64,000 bases of DNA, taken from NCBI RefSeq assembly GCF_029873635.1, contig NC_080425.1:41847890-41911889 (forward strand). Direction: 5' to 3'. Under the pieces are notes generated by a model. That model was given only the letters and a program-made list of their open reading frames with translations, ran no database searches and was not told where the DNA came from. This document shows positions 34,439-45,351 of this stretch, one piece after another. The translations under genes and the position numbers were made by a program. Within the stretch, counting starts at the first letter, position 1. Each line of letters begins with the position of its first letter. This DNA is from Malania oleifera (taxonomy: Eukaryota > Streptophyta > Magnoliopsida > Santalales > Ximeniaceae).

Positions 34439-35385
34439 ATGGAGCCAAAGGATAACAACTTGGATAGTGGCTCCGAGGAGACCGCTAGCGATGAGTCTCC
34501 TTCTATGCCTCGAGGGCTGACGAAGGAGGTTCTGCGGGAGATCAGGCGGAGTGTTAGAAGACGTGAACGTTCTTCTACTGATGCGGGGTGTACCATCAAG
34601 AGGTTCACACGTATGTACCCTCTGACGTTTTCAGAAGGACATGATCTGATGATATTGGAGGATTGGGTTGAGGATACCGAAAGGATTCTGGAGGTGCTAC
34701 ACTGCACAAATAAGCAGAGAGTCCTCTACGCTACCTTCCAGTTGTCTGGGGAGGCTGGGCATTGGTGGACTGCAGTGAGTCTACTGGAGAAGTAGAGAGC
34801 CAGTCCTATAGAGATGACATAGAACCACTTCAAGGAAGTGTTCTGGCCTCCACATGCAATGCTAAGGCAGATGAGTTCTCTATTCTGACATAGGGAGATA
34901 TGACGGCGCAGGGGTATGTTGCTCGATATATAAAGCTATCTCATTTTGCACCATTCTTGATCTTGAACTAGTATGAGAAGGCTCGGAGGTTTGATAAGAG
35001 CCTGAGGAAAGTCATCCACAGATTAATGGGTATGTTGCAGATCCATGAGTTTTCAGTTTTGGTGGACTATGCCACTGTGATCGAGACCGACATCCTAGAG
35101 GATAAGGTGGATTAGGAACCGAAGAAGAGGCCAATGCCATTAAGTTCTCGTTAGGGATCATGGACAAAGAGGAACCATGGCTTGGGTTATCACCTTAGTA
35201 TCGAGCGTTGGGGTTCTCAAGTGGATCAGTCACGTGATCATTGTATTAGGAGCCACATATGGCATGAGGATGAGTGCCAATCATTTGGGGGTAACAATTA
35301 TAATTGTGGCAAGTCAGGCCACATGGCTCATGACTGCCGCGCACCAAGGAAAGACACGCTTGCATCTAGTGTGAATCGAGTGTAA
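34439..35385 (+). pseudogene. gag of gypsy-2, broken
   Basis: ATG at 34439 ([14 protein letters not shown]). The gag core includes [20 protein letters not shown] and LSGEAGHWW, then a TAG at 34793-34795 and further stops to about 35150. A knuckle at about 35297-35340 reads YNCGKSGHMAHDC; the first Cys of CCHC is absent. The core WxxxxExIFxxLxC-like pattern and HWW are typical of Tekay/Del chromovirus gag. Confidence 0.88.
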
Positions 35386-35425
35386 TTAGATACCTCGAGG
35401 AACCAGCTAGGCGAATACAGCTCCG

Positions 35426-36000
35426 GTGAGGGTATATTCTCTTACTCCAGCGGATGTTGACCGTGCAAGGAATGTAGTAACAGGTACCTTGTTTTTGCTT
35501 TCAAATAGAGCTGTTGTTTTATTTGATTCAGGGGCAACCCATTCTTTTGTATCTATGAACTTTGTGAAGTTGTGTGGGGTTAAGACCCAACTCATGAATG
35601 AAGAGTTGTTTATAGCTTCGCCATTTGGGAGTGTAACGTCTTGTAGGAGGATGTTAGAAAGCCGCCTAGTGGAAATTTAGGGAAGGCTGCTACCAGTGAA
35701 TCTTGTCGTATACAACATGTCTGGGTTCGATGTCATACTGGGGATGGATTGGTTATCCTCCAGTTATGCTATGATCGACTGTTGTGGAAATGTGGTAGTG
35801 CTCAAACCTCCCGGGGATCAGGAGTACGAGTTTGTAGGATCGTGTGTGCGTTCAACGCCATAGATTCTATTAGCATTGTAGGCAAGGAGGTTACTCTTGG
35901 ACAGATGTCAGGGGTACCTAGCTAGTGTGAAGGAACCATCGCGGGTTGAGTTGAAGTTTGAGGACATTCGAGTGGTTAAGGAGTTCCCAGATGTGTTCCT
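35426..36000 (+). pseudogene. aspartic protease of gypsy-2, broken
   Basis: The active-site block LFDSGATHSFVS is intact at about 35521-35556. A TAG at 35678-35680 ends the block. FDVILGMDWLS (about 35729-35761) is the conserved C-terminal part of the gypsy protease. Another TAG (after RSTP, about 35862) follows. Confidence 0.88.
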
Positions 36001-36850
36001 AGAAGACTTACCGGTTTACCTCCATATCGTAAGGTGGAGTTTTTGATAAAGTTGCTGCCTAGAAAAGCACTGATCTCTAAAGCTCCATACCAGATGGCTC
36101 CAATGGAACTTCAAGAGTTGAAGGAGCAGTTGTAGGAATTACTTGACAAGGGCTTTATCCGACCTACTGTTTCGCCCTGGGGGGCTCCTAATTTTGTTCG
36201 TGAAGAAGAAGGACGGATCAATGCCCATGTGCATTGATTACCATGAGATCAACATGGTGACTGTGAAGAATCATTACCCATTGCCTCGTATCGATGATCT
36301 CTTTGACCAGTTATAGGGTACACAGGTCTTTTCGAAGATCGATCTGCAGCCAGGGTATCATCAGGTGAGGGTTCGATATGAAGATGTTGCGAAGATTGCT
36401 TTCCGAACTAGATACGGCCACTATGAATTCTTAGTCATGCCTTTTGGGTTAACGAGTGCTCTAGCAGTGTTCATGGATCTGATGAACAGGGTTTCCTATG
36501 AGTACCTGGATCAGTTTGTAGTGGTGTTTATCGATGACATTCTGGTATACTCGAGGAGTCCGAAAGAGCATGAAAACCATGTGAAGTTGGTACTACAAAT
36601 TCTGCGAGAGAGGGAGTTGTATGCCAAGCTGAGGAAATGTGAGTTCTGGTTGAATCAGGTCGCATTTTTAGGTCATGTGGTGTCTAAGGGTGGTATATCA
36701 GTTGATCCTAGTAAGATTGAAGCTGTGGTCGACTAGGTGAGACCGAAGAGTATGCAGGAGGTTCAGAGTTTTCTAGAACTGGCGGGTTATTATCGTCGAT
36801 TTGTGGAGGGATTCTCCAAGTTTTCTAGGCCTCTGACACGATTGACTAGG
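36001..36850 (+). pseudogene. reverse transcriptase of gypsy-2, broken
   Basis: The N-terminal part (ELKEQL, a TAG, then [17 protein letters not shown]) is frameshifted at about 36185-36365. The catalytic part is open at 36365-36736: [11 protein letters not shown], then the active-site box [11 protein letters not shown], then [24 protein letters not shown] at 36734-36736 follows, and the thumb region AGYYRRFVEGFSK comes after it. The third-position Asp pair of the FIDD box is kept. Confidence 0.9.
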
Positions 36851-37504
36851 AAGGGGGTGAAGTTTGATTGGACCAATAATTACGAACAGTTGTTTTAGGA
36901 GTTGAAGTGCCGATTGGTTACTGCTCTGGTCTTGACCATTCCTTCTGGTGATGGCGATTTTGTGATTTATAACGACGCATCTCTGAAGGGTTTGGGAACT
37001 GTTCTTATGCAACAAGGTAAGGTAATAGCTTATGCTTCTTGACAACTCAAGGAATACGAGAAGAATTACCTTATGCATGATCTGGAATTGGCTGCTGTAG
37101 TTTATGCACTGAAGATTTGGCGACACAACCCGTATGGTGCTTAGTGTGAGATTTTTATTAATCACAAAAGTCTCAAGTACTTTTTCACGTAGAAGGAGTT
37201 GAATATGAGGTAGCGGAGGTGGCTTCAGCTTATCAAAGACTACGATTGATCCATCATTTATCACCCGGGGAAAGCCAACGTCGTAGCTGATGCATTGAGT
37301 CAAAAGTCAGAGCATGCGGTAGTATCTGTAGTAGTAGCTCAACATCATATCAGATGGGATCTGAAAAGCCTTGGTATAAATTTGGTGGTTGGAGATCATC
37401 AGGCCTTCATTGCTAGCTTGGTGATCCAGCGGACTTTGGTTAAGCGTATTAAAGCGGCGTGGGCTAGTGATGCGAAGTTAGTTGAGATGGTGGAGAAAGT
37501 GTAG
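36851..37504 (+). pseudogene. RNase H of gypsy-2, broken
   Basis: Recognisable blocks are FVIYNDASLKGLG (usual Ser replaced by Asn ahead of the catalytic Asp), [19 protein letters not shown], and the closing YHPGKANVVADALSQK (about 37258-37305). At least six in-frame stops occur, mostly TAG, as at about 36897, 37142, 37190 and 37212. The connection to integrase ends with a TAG at 37502-37504. Confidence 0.88.
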
Positions 37505-37510
37505 CAGGGG

Positions 37511-38784
37511 TTGGCCGTGGATTTTAACATCTCAAAGGGGGGTGTGTTGAGGTTTGGAACCAGGTTGTGTGTTCCAAATGATGACAAGATCAGAGGGATG
37601 ATTCTGGAGGAAGCACATTATTCTTTGTATATGGTACATCCTGGTAGCACGAAGATGTATCGGGATTTGCGTGAGACCTTCTGGTGGAGTGGTATGAAAA
37701 GGGAGATTGCTCAGTTCGTGGAGTAGTGTCCGACATGTTAGTAGTGAAAGCTGAACATAAAAGGCCGGTAGGGCCATTACAGCCCTTAGGTATTCTGGAG
37801 TGGAAATGGGAGCACATTTTCATGGCAATCATTACCAGATTGCCGCCAGTGCTTCATGGGCAGAATGCCATTTAGGTGATTATGGACAGGTTGACAAAAT
37901 CTGCTCACTTCGTACTGATGAAAGGTAGCTACTCTTTGAGTAAGTCAGCAGACTTGTACGTGCATGATATAGTTAGAATGCATGAGGTACCAGTGTCCAT
38001 TGTGTCAGATCGAGACTCAAGATTTACCTCTTATTTCTGGAAGAGCTTGCAGGAAGCACTTGGGACGAAGCTTACTTTTAGTACAACGTTCCACCCCCCA
38101 GACTGATGGACAGTCGGAGAGAACAATATAAATCTTGGAGGATATGTTACGGGCTTGAGTGTTAGACTTTAGTGGTAGTTGGATGCAGTTTATACCACTA
38201 GCAGAGTTTGCCTATAACAATAGCTTCCATTCTAGTATCGGGATGGCACCGCTCGAGGCTCTATATGGTCGAAGGTGTTGGTCTCTTCTATATTGGGATG
38301 AGGTGGGTGAACGTCGGGTTTTAGGACCTGAACTCGTGCAGCAGACATCTGAGAAGGTAGGTTTGATCCGGGAAAGGATTAAATAGGCTCAGATTTGGCA
38401 GAAGAGTTACGCGGATGTTCTCCACCGTGAGTTAGAGTTTGAGGTAGGGGTAAGATATTCCTAAGGATTGCTCTGATGAAAAGGGTGATGAGATTCAGGA
38501 AGAAAGGCAAGTTGAGCCCGATGTATATTGGACCATTCGAGGTTCTTAAGAGAGTAGGTCTAGTAGCCTACTGGATTGCACTACCCCCAGTGCTCTCAAG
38601 GATCCATGATGTGTTCCACGTATCCATGTTGAGGAGGTACGTGCCGGATCCGTCACATGTTATTAGTTACGAGAACTTGGAAATTGGGGATACTTTAGCG
38701 TACAAGGAGGTACCAGTTCAGACTCTGGACCGTAAAGTTCAAAAGCTACGTACCAAGGATATACCGTTAGTAAAGGAATTATAG
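37511..38784 (+). pseudogene. integrase and chromodomain-type tail of gypsy-2, broken
   Basis: The HHCC zinc domain is at about 37609-37740 (HYSLYMVHPGSTKMY, WWSGMKREI, then CPTC with stops beside it). The core at 37876-38106 has VIMDRLTKSAHF and VSDRDSRFTSYFW. One extra C near 38098 shifts the frame just before the block that should hold the catalytic Glu. The C-terminal domain at 38476-38784 has GPFEVLKRVG and HDVFHVSMLRRYVPDP, then the chromodomain-like VPVQTLDRKVQKLRTKDIPL. A TAG at 38782-38784 precedes the last residues. This tail is the mark of Tekay-type chromoviruses. Confidence 0.9.
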
Positions 38785-39151
38785 CAGAATCATAAGGCTG
38801 AGGAAGCTTCTTAGGAATTGGAAGCAGAGATATGTCGGAAGTATCCACAGTTGTTCTGAATTGTGGTTTTGATAGTAAAATCAATGAGTATGTGTGTATT
38901 ACTCTACTATTGTATTGTGATAGGTGGTTAGTCTTTGGGAGTATGTGTATTGTGAACTCTTGAGACGATTTATGTATGTAACCACGGTATTCCTCTGCCA
39001 TAAGTGAGGGTATGTATATATCGTGACAGGGTTGCGTTGTAGGTGGCCGCCGGCTCTTCCTAGAGTCAAGTATGTGTATTTGGTTGTGTGGATGAATTCA
39101 TAATGAGAGATTGCAAATTTCAAGGATTAAATATTTGCAATGAGGGGAGGT
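38785..39151 (+). other. gypsy-2 3' untranslated region and polypurine tract
   Basis: After the remains of the integrase C-terminus there is no coding sequence. GAGGGGAGGT at 39142-39151 is the polypurine tract immediately before the 3' LTR. Confidence 0.85.
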
Positions 39152-39474
39152 TGTAAGAACCCCACCCGTGATATATGGAATAAATGAACAAGAAAATGGG
39201 TAAAACAGTAAATTGAGCAGGCTTCGTCGACGAAGCTAGAGTTTCATCGATGAAGGCCCTTCTATTGTTCGGCGACGAAATGTAGAGGCTCGCCGACAAG
39301 GAGAAGCCAATAGGTTTTAGGAAATCCAGAAATCTCAAGCTCATCGACCAAGCCACTGCTACGTCGACAAATCCTTTTGTTGACTCGTCGATGAAGACAC
39401 CGCCTCATCGACGAGGTTGGCTGAGTCAAAAGTGTTATAAATATCCTTTTGGTTGCTTAGAGGCTAAGATATCA

Positions 39475-39507
<33 letters not shown>

Positions 39508-40344
39508 AGAACTCGAAGCCACACACTCTCTCTAGATTTCTTCGCCGTTCATCATTAGAATCGACGATCTGATGTTACTACGAGGATCAAGGAAGAATTC
39601 TCTTCGTGATTTGTGGAACGGATCTTCCTTTTGAGGTCTTTGGGTTTCGACCCAAAAATTAAGGTAGGGCTCGGTTTTCATTTTTGTTTTGGTAGATATG
39701 TAAAGAATGGAATTGTGAATACTTATTGTATTGTGGATTATAGGTTTTGGGAACTCGGTTCGCTGCTTAGGAGTCGTAAAGTTTGGGTTGGATTTTCAGG
39801 GAAAGGTAAAGGGATTCTGTTTATATCGATTATTTTTAAAATCGGATTCGGTAGAACTGTGGTTCATGATCCTGTGTATGTTTTGACTACATATTTGGTG
39901 AAATCTAACGTGTGGAAATTTTAGGGTTTTCATATTACAATTTTGGGAAAAGGGGGCATTGGGTTGCATCTCTAGTTTCGTTGGAAAACCATGGAATATT
40001 GTGTTATGGAGATGGTTATGCCTTGACTTATTTTAAACTGTATTTTTGAAAATCATGATTTTGAGATTATTAAATGAGTGTGGAATGTACTGTTATATGA
40101 ATATGCATGTTGTGATTTGTTGAAATGAGAAATAGGAACGTGTGTTTCGAATTGTTCTAGGTTGTGAAAGAGTGTCTGGCTCTATATCTGAGGGTGTGAA
40201 ATACCACATGCCAGTGGCAAGAGAGTTCAGCTCTATATCTCAGGGCATGAAATATCGCCTCTTACTGGCTGATCACCGAAGGGTGTGGATCCACCAGTTG
40301 TACCGGTACGATGCCATGGGAGCCTGGGGCTACCACTACAAAAA

Positions 40345-40800
40345 ATAAGGTTATTAGTGACGGTTTTGAACTAGTCGCTATATCTTCCGTTACTAATACT
40401 TATTAGTGATGAATTTTTTAAACCGTCACTAATAATAGAGTATTAGTGACGGTTTAAAACCGTCACTAAAAGACCTAAGTCCGTCACTATAAATTCTACA
40501 CCGGCTCCATAAAAAATCATCACTAAAACCATAGTATTAGTGACGGTTTGAAAATCGTCACTAATGCTCTATTATTATTGACGGTTTGAAAATCGTAACT
40601 ATTGCTCATAGGCAACTATTAGTGACAGTTTTCAAACCGTCACTAATACTATATTATTAGTGACGACTTGAAAACCTTCACTAAAACTCTTTATAAAAAA
40701 AAAGGCAATTATTAATGACGGTTTTGAAACCTTCGCTAATACTTAAATTGGACAATTAGTAGTGACAGTTTTAAAATTGTCACTGATAATTTTAAATTAA
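40345..40800. repeat. left subterminal repeats of the CACTA element
   Basis: About a dozen copies of (A/T)TTAGTGACGGTTT and its reverse AAACCGTCACTAA(T), many arranged as head-to-head pairs. In EnSpm-type elements such subterminal motifs bind the TNPA-like protein and are needed for excision. Confidence 0.9.
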
Positions 40801-40933
40801 TTTTTTTCTAATTATTAATTTCTGTAAAAGTATGTAATTACATTTTTGTATACGTAATATTAAACTATAATTGCTAAAAAATTCATAAATTATTCAAAAT
40901 TCAAATTCAAATTTAAATAAAAATTCAAATATA

Positions 40934-41167
40934 TTATACAAATTCAAATTCAAATTCAAATACAAATATATTACACAAATTCAAATTTAAATACAAATAC
41001 ATTACACAAATTTGACAGTGAGAGACCATGGCAGCATGGGCAGCTATGGCTTGCTGCAACGTTATCCTCAAGGGCAAAGTTCTTAAACAATAAGGCTCAA
41101 TCTGTAATCTAGGGCCCAACTTCAGAATCCTTGACCTTGATGGTGATGGAGTAGACGACGAGGTCAT
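40934..41167 (-). other. unrecognised open stretch beside the hairpin, possibly captured coding DNA
   Basis: The minus strand is open (MTSSSTPSPSRSRILKLGPR) and base composition is more GC-rich than its surroundings. No family recognised. It could be a further captured exon, but evidence is weak. Confidence 0.25.
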
Positions 41168-41221
41168 GGAGGGTGATGAAGGACAATGAGGTCTCGGATG
41201 ACAGAGAAGGACGACGAGGCT

Positions 41222-41634
41222 GTGGATGGTGGTGGCTGCATCAACGATTCTTTATCTAGTTTATCCAGAGTTTCTTTTCAAAATTGATTTGAAATGCGAT
41301 AAGTCTACTCATGTAGACAAAATGAATTTTAGCCTTTCATCTGATAGGTTGTCACTTATAGTTAAGGTATGATTTAAATATTAATTTTATTTCTCTTGAA
41401 TCTTGATGCCCTTTTTGTGGATGTAATATTAATGATCGCAAGAAGGGCATCAAGATTCAAGCAAAATAAAACTAATATTTAAATCGTACCTTAACTATAA
41501 GCGACAACCTATCAAATAAAAGGCTAAAATTCATTTTGTCTACATGGGCAGGCTTATCGCATTGCAAATCAATTTTGAAAAGAAACTCCTGGTAAACTAG
41601 AAAAAGAATCGTTGATGCAGCCACCACCATCCAC
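41222..41634. repeat. long inverted repeat, 195-bp arms and 23-bp loop, inside the CACTA element
   Basis: Left arm 41222-41416 (GTGGATGGTGGTGGCTGC...GATGCCCTTTTT) is mirrored by right arm 41440-41634 (AAGAAGGGCATC...GCAGCCACCACCATCCAC). Arms are of equal length with scattered mismatches, by eye over 90 percent alike. Transcripts crossing it would fold into a hairpin of about 190 base pairs, a possible dicer substrate. I do not recognise the arm sequence. Confidence 0.92.
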
Positions 41635-41670
41635 CCCACTATAAGAGTACCTGAACCTCCCGATTCTTAC

Positions 41671-41734
41671 CTCCATGTCCATCATAAACTCCAAAGAATA
41701 AAGTGGAAGCATCCAGAATAGGATATGCAACATG
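41671..41734 (-). pseudogene. captured exon of a PP2C protein phosphatase gene
   Basis: On the minus strand, GCTAG|CATGTTGCAT is an acceptor and GGACATGGAG|GTAAGAAT a donor. The 64-base exon encodes a peptide containing LDASTLFFGVYDGHG. FGVYDGHGG is the signature block of PP2C phosphatases, whose Asp binds metal, and the upstream residues HVAYPILD resemble the HAAYPDLD of one plant PP2C group. No other PP2C exon is found nearby. A fragment this small cannot make an enzyme. Confidence 0.85.
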
Positions 41735-42420
41735 CTAGCAAATCAAACATTCATAGTCAATAACAAAACATTCATACTATTAGTTAAGACCTTTAACATG
41801 AAAGTTCGAAGTCTCAAGTCATAATCAGGATATCCCTTTTAGGATAACAAGAAAAAAAAATTAATATAATTAATGTAGGAACTATGTTGTAGGTAGCCTA
41901 TTTATGCATTAGTTTGCATATTTGTAAACCCTAGCATGGATTAGTTCATCTATGTACAAGGAATCAACCCTTTAGTTAGACAATTTCTCACACTTATTCA
42001 TAAGTAGGGCTGATTTTTTAGGCAACTATTTTAGAAACCGGTTTAAAAAAGCTTTACCTAAACCTCGTTCATCTCAAAAAAATAAAATAAAAATAATAAA
42101 TAATATTATTTTAGGGTGCCTGAAGTTTGACCTCTATAAAGGAAATGTCCCTAAGCTTTGTTACGAGCTACAAAATTTAACAACCAACTCCTTTTTTTAC
42201 CATTATTTTTCTTTATCTTAAATTTTGTTAATAAATATGCTTATTAAAGTATTGTAACACTTAAAGCTATATATTCACTTGATAGTCATTTACTTTTTGT
42301 CTCATTAAATCACGATAATAGTTGAAATTGTCAGACTCCTTAAATTACTTTACGGATTATTCATTGTTCATGATAACTTCATTAAAAGAAGATTGTCATA
42401 ATCCAATAACAATTATTTAT

Positions 42421-42604
42421 ATTACAAATGATATCGATACTCTCAGAATAAATATATTAACAATTATCTGGAGTATCTATTAAAACTTGAAAATGTAAAG
42501 ACCTACGGACTTGTGACATCACAAGCTCTGACTTTTAACATTACTCATTCAAACCAGTTTTACAAATTAGGCGCACTAGAGAAACAATCGCCTTAAGTGC
42601 ATTT
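42421..42604. repeat. direct repeat copy 1 inside the CACTA element
   Basis: About 182 bases from ACAAATGATATCGATACTC to ATCGCC(T)TAAGTGCATT recur at 44944-45125 with about eight substitutions. Copies are 2.5 kb apart and bracket the transportin fragment. Confidence 0.9.
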
Positions 42605-42760
42605 TACTTTGAAACTGAATTGACATTTTCAAGGATGTTGCTTCAATTATAAGGACTTTCTTTTTGACTTGTACCTCTCAAGTTCAAATATTTCAAGACA
42701 TTTATACCAAATTAGGTGTTCTAGTCAAATTATTTGAAAGTCTTATTTTCAAATTAAAAG

Positions 42761-42775
42761 GGGGGGGGGGGGGGA
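42761..42775. repeat. poly-G run (about 15 G)
   Basis: An uninterrupted G run within the CACTA interior, with no gene around it. Confidence 0.9.
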
Positions 42776-43551
42776 GCAACGAGGCAATTTATGTCAGATA
42801 TTGATTACCTAGTGCAATTCTCATACAAAAAATTGTATGCCTGCCATTAGCTGCCTAGTGCAATTCTCTAGCTCCTCGAAGCATGAAATCAACTGTCAAG
42901 TGTGAACTATGTGAAAAATATAGAATTTGCATTAGCCACAGACTTTAGTAATCAATAATGAAGTAATGTTTTTTGGTGAAAATTTGTTCATTAAGGCATT
43001 TTAGGACCATCGTCTTGAGGTCAGCCTTGATTGTGCCTTTTAAAACACTATATTGGGGAGGCCAAATTTTAAGTGCTACCATTATCTTCAATAATACCAT
43101 TAGATAACTCAAGCAATTCACAGTGCTAAAGTCATCATTATAAGAAAGAGGCAAAACACAGTAAAACCATGAAATCAATTGTCGAATAAGTTTTCAACCA
43201 CATATCCTTCTGTTTTTATTGCTGGCTCAATTATAATAGCTAACAGATTTCAGAGATACAACATATCATACGGTCATGAGTCATGGTTTGACTAGTAGAA
43301 CATAATGTCATTATGCCACAAGGCATAAGATCATATGATAAATTAGGGGCAATAATAAGAAGTTCAACCAAGCAAGTAACTTGATCATCACTAGACTAAT
43401 GAGGAAAAGTTAAGACCTCTCTTTTGCCAGTGTCTCATTATCATTCTCATTGCCTCCACACTAAATACAGAAACTTCAATACAACGAACCGAAAATATCA
43501 TGGCCATACGATATTGCTTAGCTATATTGCAAAATAAACAAGTCAATGTAC

Positions 43552-43626
43552 CTTAACTACTAGTTCTCCAATTGCCTAACATGCATTATTTGCTATGGAA
43601 ACAGTTTCTTTGATCTTAGGAGTATT
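43552..43626 (-). pseudogene. captured transportin-1-like exon C
   Basis: 75 bases, 25 codons, encoding NTPKIKETVSIANNAC, a stop, then AIGELVVK. This matches the HEAT-repeat region of plant transportin-1 (importin beta family), where a Trp stands at the stop position (TGG to TAG). The donor AAG|GTACAT is good; the acceptor has decayed from AG to AA. Phase matches exon B upstream. Confidence 0.85.
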
Positions 43627-43701
43627 TTGTAAAGGCCACATATATTATAAATGACAAACGTACAAATGTAATTCCAAATACATGAACTAAGCTTTGCTCA
43701 C

Positions 43702-43764
43702 TAGTTGCTTGGCTGCAACATCAAAAAATTCAGACAAACAAGGGCGCAAATGAATAGGGCAAAC
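43702..43764 (-). pseudogene. captured transportin-1-like exon B
   Basis: 63 bases, 21 codons, between acceptor TTTAG|GTTTGCC and donor CAACTA|GTGAGC. It encodes VCPIHLRPC and then LSEFFDVAAKQL, a transportin-1 HEAT-repeat segment. It is open and lies in the right order between exons A and C. Confidence 0.88.
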
Positions 43765-44392
43765 CTAAAGAAAGTCACCAAAATTTAATAATATGCATGA
43801 AAAATGAATTAGACATAAAATTGCCCAAATGTTAAATACAAATGCTTCCAAGGACGACTACTGGCCATGTGACCTATTGATATTTAGCCAAATCTTCATT
43901 GAAAGACTTGCTAAGAATGAACCAATCTTACCTAAAATGCAGAATATTCCAGATTGTGGACTGAAAAGGATCATGGTGCAACACTATAAACTGTGGTCTA
44001 TTAGGAGTATAAAAATAAGTTATGGCACATGTATATTTAAGAGAGGATGTTGAAGTGTTTCTAAATCTAAAATACATTTTCTTTTGTGAAATAGATAGAT
44101 AATGATTGAAAATATAATTATAACGTGATAATGCTCTTTTTTACTAATAAAAATATCATATTGAAAATATTGATTTGAAATGTTAGATCACTACATTTAA
44201 AGTTCCTGAGCAAAACACCACTAGTCTCATCATACCAATTTTCAGTAGACCAGGGTGTTAGCATTTTCCAGTAACAATGGTATGAACCATTAAATTCCTA
44301 GTCTAGACTCAAAAGTAGAAACAGAAACCCATCCTATGAGTTGTAGTTCTATTTTTATCCAAAAATTACTTGGTGATTTATTTTTTACTTAC

Positions 44393-44494
44393 TCTATCAA
44401 GGTCCTCTAGAAGAGCAAATGCACTTTGCTGAACATCAGATGCATCATTCATGCAACATTGTAGAAGAAGGTCTCTCAAACTACTTTGTGAAAC
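44393..44494 (-). pseudogene. captured transportin-1-like exon A
   Basis: 102 bases, 34 codons, between acceptor TTTTGTAG|GTTTC and donor GATAGA|GTAAGT. It encodes [14 protein letters not shown], then [18 protein letters not shown], closely like the transportin-1 HEAT repeat with DVRQSAFALLGDL. Transportin-1 carries RNA-binding and other cargo proteins into the nucleus. Exons A, B and C are consecutive, keep their introns and are all in phase 0, so this is a piece of genomic DNA taken up by the transposon rather than a cDNA copy. Confidence 0.9.
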
Positions 44495-44746
44495 CTACAA
44501 AAGAAATATTGACATGTATGAGCAAGCAAGCCATTATACAAGCAACATATAATTCCTAAGTACAAGCCATATGCTTAACTAATCTTGAGTATAAAGAATA
44601 TCCACATCCCATGCAAACTCCTTCAAGTTGGGATATCTAGTGGATAGATTACTATAACCCAAACTAAATTATTTCCTTAATGAAGCGAATCAAGATGCAA
44701 TAAGAATTTAAAAAGGAAACAAAAACCGCAAAAAGAGGGAGGACAT

Positions 44747-45351
44747 CTAAATCACATAGTTGTCCAGTAACTCTAAGTTAATAATCTTTTTAATTGGATG
44801 GCAGAAAAAAGAAGAAAAGCAAAAAGAAAATAAGTCCTCCAGCATGGAAATAATCCCTTCAACCACAAAGGCATTTTGCACATAATCCTTTTGTATTATT
44901 GAAGCTTCCATGTCAAAAATAGTACACAATGACTTAGCATTATTTACAAATGATATCGATACTCTCAGAATAAATATATTAACAATTATCTGGAGTATCT
45001 ATTAAAACTTGAAAATGTAAAGATCTACAGTCTTGTAACATCACAAGCTCTAACTTTTAACATTACTCATTCAAACCAGTTTTACAAACTAGACGCACTA
45101 GAGAAACAATCGCCCTAAGTGCATTATTAGTGACGATTTGGGAGAAATGAAAGCTAAGCATTTTATATCATTATCAATTCAAAATCCAATATTGAGTTCA
45201 GGGTTATAACAGTAAGAACATACAACCCAAAACCATTATCATCATTATTACTATCATTTTCTTCATGTTGGGATGCAAGGGCAGGAGAGGGACATAAAGA
45301 GAATCCTATAAATTTTTGGCAGCCAAATTCTGAACCAGATTGGGTTCCCAT
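44747..45351 (-). other. unrecognised open stretches in the CACTA interior
   Basis: Two short minus-strand open frames (45351-45163, opening MGTQSGSEFGCQKF; 44929-44747, opening MCTIFDMEASII) lie upstream of the transportin exons in the same orientation. I recognise no family. They could be exons from another captured gene or chance ORFs. Confidence 0.25.
44944..45125. repeat. direct repeat copy 2 inside the CACTA element
   Basis: Partner of 42421-42604. It ends at AAGTGCATT and is followed at once by ATTAGTGACGATTTGGG, a lone copy of the transposon's subterminal motif far from either end. That suggests an internal rearrangement or a second nested CACTA relic. Confidence 0.88.
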
